A stretch of DNA of 64,000 nucleotides from Ruegeria sp. Ofav3-42 (GTDB taxonomy: Bacteria; Pseudomonadota; Alphaproteobacteria; Rhodobacterales; Rhodobacteraceae): positions 62,001-126,000 of the forward strand of contig NZ_JAKRGB010000008.1 of the NCBI RefSeq assembly GCF_022347725.1, read 5' to 3'. Position 1 is the stretch's first letter. Each line of letters opens with the position of its first letter. A program made the translations under genes and the position numbers. This document shows positions 55,641 through 62,906 of this stretch, in pieces. The notes under the pieces were generated by a model that saw only the letters and a program-made list of their open reading frames with translations, made no database searches and had not been told where the DNA came from.

Positions 55641-58094
55641 ATGGCTGATCTTCCAAATAAGGCCCGTGTTGTCATCATCGGTGGCGGTGTCATCGGTTGT
55701 TCGGTGGCGTACCACCTGACGAAAAAGGGCTGGAACGACGTGGTGCTGCTGGAGCGTAAGCAGCTGACCAGCGGAACCACCTGGCATGCGGCGGGCCTGA
55801 TCGCCCAGCTGCGTGCGACCAAGAACATGACCAAACTGGCGAAGTACAGCCAGGAACTTTATGGCTCGCTCGAGGAAGAAACCGGCGTGGCCACGGGTTT
55901 CAAGCGCTGCGGATCGATCACCGTCGCTTTGTCGGAAGAGCGCAAGGAAGAGATCTATCGCCAAGCCGCCATGGCGCGTGCATTTGGTGTCGAAGTCGAA
56001 GAGATCTCGAGCGAACGCGTTCAGGAACTGTATCCGCACATCAACCTTGAAGGTGTAAAGGGTGCTGTGTACCTGCCGCTGGACGGGCAGGGGGATCCGG
56101 CCAACATCGCTCTGGCGCTGGCCAAAGGCGCACGTCAGCGCGGCGGTATCGTCAAAGAGCGCGTGAAGGTGACCGACATTGTCAAACAGGGCCGCAAGGT
56201 GACCGGCGTTGACTGGGTTGCCGATGACGGCAGTGCCTCGGGGCATATCGAATGCGACATGGTGGTGAACTGCGCGGGTATGTGGGGGCATGAAGTTGGC
56301 CGCATGGCGGGCACGAACGTACCGCTGCACGCGTGCGAACACTTCTATATCGTGACCGAGAACATCGACGGAATGACACAGCTGCCGGTTCTGCGCGTGC
56401 CGGACGAATATGCCTACTACAAGGAAGATGCCGGCAAAATCCTGCTGGGTGCATTCGAACCGGAGTCCAAGCCATGGGCAATGGATGGCATCCCGGACAC
56501 GTTCGAGTTTGACCAGCTGCAGGAAGATTTCGACCACTTCGAGCCGATCCTGGAAAAAGCTGTAGAACGTGTGCCGCTGCTGGCTGAGGCCGGTATCCAC
56601 ACCTTCTTCAACGGCCCGGAATCCTTCACCCCCGACGACGCGTATCATTTGGGTCTCGCGCCCGAGATGGACAATGTTTGGGTGGCAGCGGGCTTCAACT
56701 CGATCGGTATCCAGTCCGCTGGCGGCGCTGGTATGGCGCTGGCCGAATGGATGGACAGCGGTGAAAAACCGTTCGATCTGGGCGATGTCGACATCAGCCG
56801 AATGCAGCCGTTCCAGGGCAACAAGCAGTACCTTTTCGAACGTTCGAAAGAAACGCTGGGTCTGTTGTATGCCGACCACTTCCCCTATCGCCAAAAGGCC
56901 ACCGCGCGCGGCGTGCGTCGGACTCCGTTCCACCACCACCTTTTGGAACAAGGTGCGGTCATGGGCGAGCTGGCGGGTTGGGAACGTGCCAACTGGTTCG
57001 CAAATGAAGGGCAGGAGCGGGAGTATCAATACAGCTGGAAACGCCAGAACTGGTTCGAGAACTCGGCTGCTGAACATAAAGCCGTGCGCGAGAATGTTGG
57101 TATGTACGACATGTCGTCCTTCGGCAAAATCCGCGTTGACGGGCCTGATGCCGAAGCGTTCATGAACTATATCGGTGGCGGCGATTACTCGGTGGCAATT
57201 GGCAAGATTGTCTACACGCAGTTCCTCAACCGCGCCGGCGGCATCGAGGCGGACGTGACCGTCACCCGCCTGACCGAAACCGCCTATCTGGTGGTCACTC
57301 CGGCGGCGACCCGTCTGGCAGACCAGACATGGATGCAGCGCCACGCAGGCAACTTCAACGTCGTCATCACTGATGTCACGGCGGGCGAGGGCGTTCTGGC
57401 CATCATGGGCCCGAATGCACGTGCGCTACTCAAAAAAGTCTCGCCCAACGATTTCACCAACGCGACCAACCCGTTTGGCACCGCGCAGGAAATCGAGATC
57501 GGCATGGGCCTGGCCCGCGCCCATCGAGTGACCTATGTGGGTGAGCTTGGCTGGGAAATCTACGTCTCGTCCGACATGGCGGGTCACGTGTTCGAAACCC
57601 TGCATGAGGCTGGGCAGGACATGGGGCTGAAGCTGTGCGGCATGCATATGATGGACAGCGCCCGGATCGAAAAGGGCTTCCGCCACTTTGGCCACGACAT
57701 CACTTGCGAGGACCACGTCGTCGATGCCGGGCTTGGTTTTGCCGTCAAGGTCGACAAAGGCAGCGACTTCATCGGCCGAGAGGCTGTGATCGCACGCAAG
57801 GAAAGCGGACCGCATAACCGTCTTGTGCAGTTCAAGCTGACCGATCCGGAACCGCTGCTGTTCCACAATGAACCGATCATTCGGGACGGTGAGTACGTGG
57901 GCTATCTGTCCTCGGGCAACTATGGCCACACGCTGGGCGGCGCGATCGGTCTGGGTTACGTCCCGTGCGAAGGCGAAAAGGCGGCAGACGTTCTGGCCTC
58001 GACCTATGAGATTGACGTGTGCGGTGTCAAAGTCAAAGCCGAAGCCTCGCTCAAGCCGATGTACGATCCGAAATCCGAACGCGTTAAGGTTTAA
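55641..58094 (+). CDS. FAD-GcvT dehydrogenase (dimethylglycine/sarcosine dehydrogenase family) 2
   Basis: This 817-residue paralogue of the 49652-52102 enzyme has the same layout: FAD domain beginning VVIIGGGVIGCSVAYHL, the His49 covalent-FAD position in TTWHAAGL, a linker, and a GcvT domain with the conserved ARIEKGFRHFGHDI segment. It looks closer to classic dimethylglycine dehydrogenase than the first copy (AGLIAQLRAT rather than AGNVPTFSTS). ATG 55641 has GGAG eight bases upstream; ATG 55635 is too close. A strong terminator ends the cluster. Confidence 0.9.
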   Translation: MADLPNKARVVIIGGGVIGCSVAYHLTKKGWNDVVLLERKQLTSGTTWHAAGLIAQLRATKNMTKLAKYSQELYGSLEEETGVATGFKRCGSITVALSEERKEEIYRQAAMARAFGVEVEEISSERVQELYPHINLEGVKGAVYLPLDGQGDPANIALALAKGARQRGGIVKERVKVTDIVKQGRKVTGVDWVADDGSASGHIECDMVVNCAGMWGHEVGRMAGTNVPLHACEHFYIVTENIDGMTQLPVLRVPDEYAYYKEDAGKILLGAFEPESKPWAMDGIPDTFEFDQLQEDFDHFEPILEKAVERVPLLAEAGIHTFFNGPESFTPDDAYHLGLAPEMDNVWVAAGFNSIGIQSAGGAGMALAEWMDSGEKPFDLGDVDISRMQPFQGNKQYLFERSKETLGLLYADHFPYRQKATARGVRRTPFHHHLLEQGAVMGELAGWERANWFANEGQEREYQYSWKRQNWFENSAAEHKAVRENVGMYDMSSFGKIRVDGPDAEAFMNYIGGGDYSVAIGKIVYTQFLNRAGGIEADVTVTRLTETAYLVVTPAATRLADQTWMQRHAGNFNVVITDVTAGEGVLAIMGPNARALLKKVSPNDFTNATNPFGTAQEIEIGMGLARAHRVTYVGELGWEIYVSSDMAGHVFETLHEAGQDMGLKLCGMHMMDSARIEKGFRHFGHDITCEDHVVDAGLGFAVKVDKGSDFIGREAVIARKESGPHNRLVQFKLTDPEPLLFHNEPIIRDGEYVGYLSSGNYGHTLGGAIGLGYVPCEGEKAADVLASTYEIDVCGVKVKAEASLKPMYDPKSERVKV

Positions 58095-58112
58095 CGCGGA
58101 CAAGCAACGAAC

Positions 58113-58137
58113 GGGGCGCTTCGGCGCCCCTTTTTTT
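58113..58137 (+). terminator. Rho-independent terminator closing the dehydrogenase cluster
   Basis: GGGGCGC and GCGCCCC form a perfect stem with a UUCG tetraloop, followed by seven T residues. Confidence 0.95.
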
Positions 58138-58237
58138 GTTGAACATATCAATTTTCTTGATGCGACCCTTCACGGTTTTCGCAGTTTTCAAACCCGTCTG
58201 AACTGCCGTAAAGACAAACGGTATCAGCCGGAGACTT

Positions 58238-59146
58238 ATGATGGCAGACGTCACAACATCACGCGGGAATGAGGACACGCCAAAGGGTCTGGCCTTGGCG
58301 GTCACGGCCTACGTTCTGTGGGGGTTCCTGCCGCTTTACATGAAGGCCATGGCGCACATTGGGCCGGTCGAAATTGTGGCGCACCGGATCATCTGGTCCG
58401 TACCTGTGGCCGGGCTTTTGTTGGTTGCGCTGGGGCGGACGCGGGACCTGAAGGCTGCTTTGCGCAACCCGCGGATGCTGGGTATGGCTTGCCTGACGGC
58501 AGCCTTGATATCCGTGAACTGGGCTATTTATGTCTGGGCTATCGCCAGTGGCAATGCGCTGGACGCAGCGCTGGGATACTACATCAATCCGCTGTTCAGC
58601 ATTGCGCTGGGGGCGATCCTGTTGCGGGAACCCCTGAACCGGATGCAAATGGTTGCGGTCGGGTTGGCCGCGCTGGGTGTGCTGGTGTTAATCGTTGAGG
58701 CAGGAAGACTGCCATGGGCGGCCCTGGGCCTGATGATCAGCTGGGGCTTTTATGCGTTTTTCAAACGCTCATTGCCCATCGGTCCCAATCAGGGATTTCT
58801 GCTTGAGGTTCTGATCCTGTTGATTCCCGCTCTGGCCTACGTGACCTGGTTGGGCGCAAAAGGAACCGGGCATTTCGGCGCGGCTGCCGGGGACACTATG
58901 TTGCTGGCCTGTGCCGGTGTGGTCACGGCCGTTCCGCTGCTGGTCTATGCCAACGGCGCCAAGCTGGTGCGGTTGTCGACGATGGGCATTCTGCAATACA
59001 TCGCCCCGACGATGATTTTCATAACTGCGATTACGGTCTTTGGCGAACATATCGACCGGGGCCGCATGATCGCGTTCCCGCTGATTTGGGCCGCTCTGAT
59101 TGTCTACACAATCCCGATGATCCGACAGATGCGGCGTCAGGCCTGA
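58238..59146 (+). CDS. rarD: RarD/EamA-family transporter
   Basis: This 302-residue inner-membrane protein has about ten hydrophobic helices and fits RarD of the drug/metabolite transporter superfamily. The N-terminal GLALAVTAYVLWGFLPLYMK is the RarD hallmark, with VEIVAHRIIWSVP next. The substrate is not known; the link to chloramphenicol resistance is historical. Two ATGs in tandem (58238, 58241) follow GGAG. Its last 10 bases overlap the convergent SGNH gene. Confidence 0.92.
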   Translation: MMADVTTSRGNEDTPKGLALAVTAYVLWGFLPLYMKAMAHIGPVEIVAHRIIWSVPVAGLLLVALGRTRDLKAALRNPRMLGMACLTAALISVNWAIYVWAIASGNALDAALGYYINPLFSIALGAILLREPLNRMQMVAVGLAALGVLVLIVEAGRLPWAALGLMISWGFYAFFKRSLPIGPNQGFLLEVLILLIPALAYVTWLGAKGTGHFGAAAGDTMLLACAGVVTAVPLLVYANGAKLVRLSTMGILQYIAPTMIFITAITVFGEHIDRGRMIAFPLIWAALIVYTIPMIRQMRRQA

Positions 59147-59847
59147 CGCAATAGGTCGGCTGCTGCTTCGGCCCATAGACGATAAGCTTTGGGGCTGGGG
59201 TGATACCCGTCCGGAGCCGCCAGCGCCGGATCGTCTGGCAATTCCAAAGGCAGATGGCGCACCTGCGGAAATGCGTCGGCGACCTGCTGCAATCCTTGGT
59301 CCAGTCGTGCCGCCTGACGTCCCAATACCCATGCCAGAGGCTGAGGCAGCGCCGGAAAGCGGTCCATTTGTGGAACAGCCGTCACCACGACGCGGCGCAC
59401 GCCCAATTTGCCCGTCAGATGATCAAGTAAACGGGCCTGCCGCGCAGTAAACTTTTGCTGTGTCACGGCACGTGTAACATCGTTGACACCCAATGCCGTC
59501 ACGGCGGCATCAAACGTGCCTTCGAGCTTACCCAGCCGATCAATCGTGTCCTGTGTCGTATGACCAGTTGCCGCCTCAAGCCGCCATTCGACGCTGTAGT
59601 GCCGCGCCAGTCGGGCCACGAGAAACCCGGATAGCGCCTGTTGTTGCGTACCGGCCCCAACCCCGGCGGCTGAGCTGTCGCCCGCGATCAACAGGCGCAA
59701 ACGCGGTCCGCGACCTTCCCGCCCTTCGCGCGGGCCGGACGGTTCGGGCAATTGCTGTGCGTTGCGACGCACGGAGACTGCCTGTGCTGCCAGAACCGGC
59801 AGCAATGGGACACGCAGGATTTGATCTACAGAGATCGGGGCAGCCAT
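59137..59847 (-). CDS. SGNH/GDSL-type hydrolase
   Basis: This 236-residue esterase-like protein has the catalytic serine in LLIAGDSSAAGVGAG (block I), the block III asparagine in LGVNDV, and the terminal Asp-His in PDGYHPSPKAY. Length fits lipase/acylhydrolases related to TesA. The substrate is unknown. No signal peptide is evident, though the N-terminus is slightly hydrophobic. It is two bases downstream of the NTF2-like gene and probably co-transcribed with it. Confidence 0.88.
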   Translation of the reverse strand: MAAPISVDQILRVPLLPVLAAQAVSVRRNAQQLPEPSGPREGREGRGPRLRLLIAGDSSAAGVGAGTQQQALSGFLVARLARHYSVEWRLEAATGHTTQDTIDRLGKLEGTFDAAVTALGVNDVTRAVTQQKFTARQARLLDHLTGKLGVRRVVVTAVPQMDRFPALPQPLAWVLGRQAARLDQGLQQVADAFPQVRHLPLELPDDPALAAPDGYHPSPKAYRLWAEAAADLLRQA

Positions 59848-59849
59848 GT

Positions 59850-60260
59850 TTAACTCAGTGCGTTTTTGAACTCGAGAAATCGAGGGTCGGTCATCACTCG
59901 TGCCATCATCGCCTCGCGCAGGGCACCAATGGTTTTGTAAGGGCGCATGACAACCTCGAATTCCTGGATCAGACCTGCGTCATTGAGCGCAATCAGATCG
60001 ACGCCAACAGCATCCAGATCTCCGACTTTGCACTGAAACTCAAGCGCCCAATCCCTGCCTTCGCCCATAATCCGGCGATAGCGGAAATCGGAGAATACCT
60101 GGCCCACATGACCCAACACTGCCGCAACCGGTTCGCGACCGGTCCAGGTGCTGTAATAGGTCGGCGGGGAAAACCGCACATCCTCGGCCAGCAATTCATG
60201 GATCAGGGTTTCATCGCCTTTGGCAACAACTTCTTGCATGCGCTCGATTGTGGGGTGCAT
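59850..60260 (-). CDS. NTF2-like/SnoaL-fold protein
   Basis: This 136-residue protein has a cone-shaped NTF2-like fold, with an early MQEVVAKGDETLIHELLAED, an AALGVG-like pocket wall (AAVLGHVGQVF) and a late strand pair. Proteins of this type may be enzymes or small-molecule binders. The ATG at 60260 is well supported by GGAGGAG. The frame also extends upstream, but only opposite RluA. Function not assignable. Confidence 0.8.
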   Translation of the reverse strand: MHPTIERMQEVVAKGDETLIHELLAEDVRFSPPTYYSTWTGREPVAAVLGHVGQVFSDFRYRRIMGEGRDWALEFQCKVGDLDAVGVDLIALNDAGLIQEFEVVMRPYKTIGALREAMMARVMTDPRFLEFKNALS

Positions 60261-60356
60261 GGTATCTCCTCCGCTTTGGCCAAAGAGTTGCTGAGCTGAT
60301 CCATTCAGGCAAGGCCGACGTTGCGGGAAGCCGCGCCGTGCGATAGGCAGGCGCGC

Positions 60357-61004
60357 ATGAGCGAGACCTATGATCCCCCGAAAACCCCGCTGGATGTGCT
60401 GCATGAAGATGCGCAGATGATTGTGGTGAACAAGCCGTCGGGCCTTTTGTCTGTGCCGGGAAGGGGAGAGCATCTGGCCGATTGTTTGCTGACACGGGTA
60501 CAGGCGGCGTTTCCGCAGGCGTTGCTGGTGCATCGGCTGGATCGGGATACGTCGGGCGTTATGGTATTCGCCCAGAATCCGCATGCGCAACGGCATTTGA
60601 GCATGCAGTTCGAGAAACGACAGACTCGCAAGACTTATGTAGCCCGTGTCTGGGGACGTATCGAGCAAAAGACCGGCACCGTCGATCTGCCGTTGATCGT
60701 GGATTGGCCCAACCGCCCGCGTCAGATGGTCTGCCATGAGACGGGCAAGCCGGCTGTCACCGATTGGCGGGTTGTCAAACATGAGGGTGAGACGACGCGT
60801 GTCCGACTGTTCCCAAAAACAGGGCGGTCACATCAGCTTCGCGTTCATATGAAGGCATTGGGTCACGCTATTCTGGGCGACCCCTTCTATTCCGAGGGCG
60901 CAGCGCGCGACTTCCCGCGTCTGATGCTGCATTCCGAGGAACTGCGTCTGAAGACGCCCGAGGGCGGAGTTTCAATGAAATTCCGCGCCCCGGCTGATTT
61001 CTGA
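60357..61004 (+). CDS. RluA-family pseudouridine synthase
   Basis: This 215-residue enzyme changes uridine to pseudouridine in rRNA or tRNA. It has the VVNKPSGLLSVPG start, the catalytic aspartate in HRLDRDTSGVMVFA, and the RLFPKTGRSHQLRVHM segment. No S4 domain is present and the size is small, so it is like RluA rather than RluC or RluD. The target site cannot be deduced. The ATG at 60357 fits the family. It ends two bases before the convergent 62-residue gene. Confidence 0.93.
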   Translation: MSETYDPPKTPLDVLHEDAQMIVVNKPSGLLSVPGRGEHLADCLLTRVQAAFPQALLVHRLDRDTSGVMVFAQNPHAQRHLSMQFEKRQTRKTYVARVWGRIEQKTGTVDLPLIVDWPNRPRQMVCHETGKPAVTDWRVVKHEGETTRVRLFPKTGRSHQLRVHMKALGHAILGDPFYSEGAARDFPRLMLHSEELRLKTPEGGVSMKFRAPADF

Positions 61005-61006
61005 CC

Positions 61007-61195
61007 TCAGGCCGTACTGGTCCACAGCATTTTCAGGTTCCCCAGCGAAAATCGTTTGGTCCGTTTTCTGGGTACGGGTTTGTGGGCCCGTGCAGCTAGG
61101 ATTTCGCGCTCGAGCTCGAAGGCGCGCAGGGTGTGATCCTGTGCCCAGCGATCCAGTTGCAGGGTCATCATCACATGATTGTCGCGGCTTGGCAT
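61007..61195 (-). CDS. Small basic protein of unknown function
   Basis: This is a 62-residue protein with a helical, charged middle (QLDRWAQDHTLRAFELEREI) and a basic tail (PRKRTKRFSLGN). Its ribosome-binding site AAAGGAGG is nearly perfect, which argues for a real gene. No family is recognised. It is divergent from the WYL regulator across the CTGACA/TGTCAG palindrome and is therefore the likely target of that regulator. Confidence 0.6.
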   Translation of the reverse strand: MPSRDNHVMMTLQLDRWAQDHTLRAFELEREILAARAHKPVPRKRTKRFSLGNLKMLWTSTA

Positions 61196-61239
61196 GGTCG
61201 ACCTCCTTTGGTTTCTTTTCCAAAGATCGCGCATCACTC

Positions 61240-61278
61240 CTGACACCACCCTGTCAGGGGGGTGTGCTAGAGTGTCAG
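61240..61278. promoter_or_regulatory. CTGACA/TGTCAG palindrome plus a third half-site
   Basis: CTGACA (61240-61245) and TGTCAG (61252-61257) are a perfect inverted repeat with a six-base gap, inside a wider ACACC...GGTGT symmetry. A further TGTCAG lies at 61273-61278. They fill the 103-base divergent region between the WYL regulator gene and the 62-residue gene and look like an operator for both. Confidence 0.6.
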
Positions 61279-61298
61279 CAGAATGACCGGAGAACCCA

Positions 61299-61991
61299 AT
61301 GCGCCGCTCGACCCGCCTGTTTGAAATCATCCAGATCTTGCGCTCTGCCGAAGCACCGGTGACGGCCGAGGCGTTGGCGGAGAAGCTCGAGGTGTCGGCT
61401 CGGACCGTCTATCGGGATATCGCCGCGCTGCAGGCGCAACGAACCCCGATTGAGGGCGAGGCCGGTGTCGGATACCTAATGCGGCGCGGATACGACCTGC
61501 CGCCGCTGAATTTCGATGCGGAAGAGGTGGAGGCGCTATGGGTCGGCCTTTCGATGTTGGCCCGTACGGGTGACAGTACATTGCAACAGGCGGCGGACCG
61601 GGTGTGTCGCAAGATCGAAGCGCTGCGTGCGCCCGCCGATTGGCTGCAGGTCGCCCCTTGGGGTGCCCCGATGGATGACCCGGCAAAGGGTTGCGTGCCG
61701 GTCGTGAATTATCGCGAGGCGATCCGGGCCGAGCGCAAGATACGTATCACTTACGTCAACGCCGAGGGCGAGCGAAGCGAACGGATCGTCAGGCCGGTCG
61801 CTCTGATCTATCACATAGAATGCACCATGCTGGCCGCTTGGTGTGAGCTGCGGAACGGGTTTCGCCATTTTCGCACGGACCGAATCTGGGCCTGCGAGCT
61901 GACCGAAGATCACTTCTGTGGGCAGGGTGAGCCCCTGCGGGCAATCTGGCAGGAACAGAACCACTGGAACGAAACCGCTGACGCACTGTAA
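61299..61991 (+). CDS. YafY-type WYL-domain regulator
   Basis: This 230-residue regulator has an N-terminal DeoR-type winged helix (about 3-60; VTAEALAEKLEVSARTVYRDIAAL) and a C-terminal WYL domain (about 135-215), whose RIVRPVALIYH and WCELRNGFRHFRTDRI hold ligand-binding residues. WYL domains sense nucleotides or nucleic acids in some known regulators, often in stress or DNA damage. The ATG follows GGAG. It is divergent from the 62-residue gene. Confidence 0.92.
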   Translation: MRRSTRLFEIIQILRSAEAPVTAEALAEKLEVSARTVYRDIAALQAQRTPIEGEAGVGYLMRRGYDLPPLNFDAEEVEALWVGLSMLARTGDSTLQQAADRVCRKIEALRAPADWLQVAPWGAPMDDPAKGCVPVVNYREAIRAERKIRITYVNAEGERSERIVRPVALIYHIECTMLAAWCELRNGFRHFRTDRIWACELTEDHFCGQGEPLRAIWQEQNHWNETADAL

Positions 61992-62108
61992 ACGGCGGGT
62001 ATTTGCCGATTTCACCAGATTGTTGCTTGAGCCTTCATAGGTGCAGCGTGATAAACTGCACCAAACAACGCGGACCCGGTGAACGGGCCCTGAGCAGAAG
62101 GTGATTCC

Positions 62109-62771
62109 ATGACGATTTCCAAGAGTGTTCTTTCCGCCGGGCTGTGCTCGGCCCTGTTTTTGGGGGCTTGTACGGACCCCGCTACGCTGAGCTTGCCCTC
62201 CGATCCCAACCAGAATGCCAAGCAGGGCGCGATTCTGGGCGGTTTGGTCGGCGCAGGTGTCGGCGCGATTGCCAACAATTCGAACCCACTTCTGGGTGCA
62301 GTGGCCGGGGGCGCGATTGGTGCGGCAGGCGGCGGTCTGATCGGCAATCAGCTTGACAAGCAAGCCGCCGAGTTGCGCCAGCAACTGGCCAATCAAGGTA
62401 TCACAGTGACAAACGCGGGCGATCGTCTGATTGTCACAGTGCCAAACGACATCACTTTTGACACCGACAGCTCGACAGTACGTCCGGCGCTGCGCGCAGA
62501 TCTTGTCCGCGTTGGGCAGAATCTGGTGAATTACCCGAACTCGAACGTGCAGGTCATCGGCCATACCGACAGCGACGGCGATGCTGCGTATAATCAGGGC
62601 CTGTCTGAGCGCCGGGCGCAGTCCGTCGCTGATATTCTTCAGGCCAATGGCGTAAGCGGAGCACGACTCTCGACCATCGGTCTGGGTGAAAACCGGCCGG
62701 TCGCCTCGAACCTGACACCCGAGGGGAAAGCACAGAACCGCCGGGTCGACATCGAGATCATCCCCAACTGA
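62109..62771 (+). CDS. OmpA-family lipoprotein (YiaD-like)
   Basis: This 220-residue lipoprotein (lipobox LGAC) has a glycine-zipper region (about 38-85; GAILGGLVGAGVGAI and repeats) and an OmpA C-terminal peptidoglycan-binding domain (about 105-218; VQVIGHTDSDGDAAYNQGLSERRAQSV). It should bridge the outer membrane and the peptidoglycan. The design fits YiaD and similar proteins. The ATG has AGAAGGTG upstream. It is the last gene with the composition of the main chromosome before the unusual segment at the right end. Confidence 0.92.
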   Translation: MTISKSVLSAGLCSALFLGACTDPATLSLPSDPNQNAKQGAILGGLVGAGVGAIANNSNPLLGAVAGGAIGAAGGGLIGNQLDKQAAELRQQLANQGITVTNAGDRLIVTVPNDITFDTDSSTVRPALRADLVRVGQNLVNYPNSNVQVIGHTDSDGDAAYNQGLSERRAQSVADILQANGVSGARLSTIGLGENRPVASNLTPEGKAQNRRVDIEIIPN

Positions 62772-62839
62772 CATACATAACGGAAAGGGCACCTCAGGGT
62801 CCAGCCCTTTGCAGTAAATGATGCAAAATAAAACTTCGG

Positions 62840-62858
62840 TTGGCCAGTTTCTGGCCAA
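62840..62858. promoter_or_regulatory. Perfect palindrome upstream of the zinc-ribbon gene
   Basis: TTGGCCAG (62840-62847) and CTGGCCAA (62851-62858) are eight-base arms with a three-base gap, 49 bases before the GTG start at 62907. Position and symmetry suit a dimeric repressor site, possibly for the encoded protein itself. The 135-base gap after the OmpA gene is AT-rich. Confidence 0.5.
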
Positions 62859-62906
62859 TCTACTCCCACAATAATAAGAAAAACCGGAACAACCGGGAGT
62901 AAATAA

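Noticed and set aside
55623..57344. A 573-codon minus-strand frame opposite the second FAD-GcvT gene
   Set aside because: It is antisense to a gene with clear FAD and GcvT motifs, and shows no domain or ribosome site.
62787..62813. AAAGGGC/GCCCTTT repeat after the OmpA gene
   Set aside because: The stem is seven base pairs with a 13-base loop and no T run follows; too weak to call a terminator.
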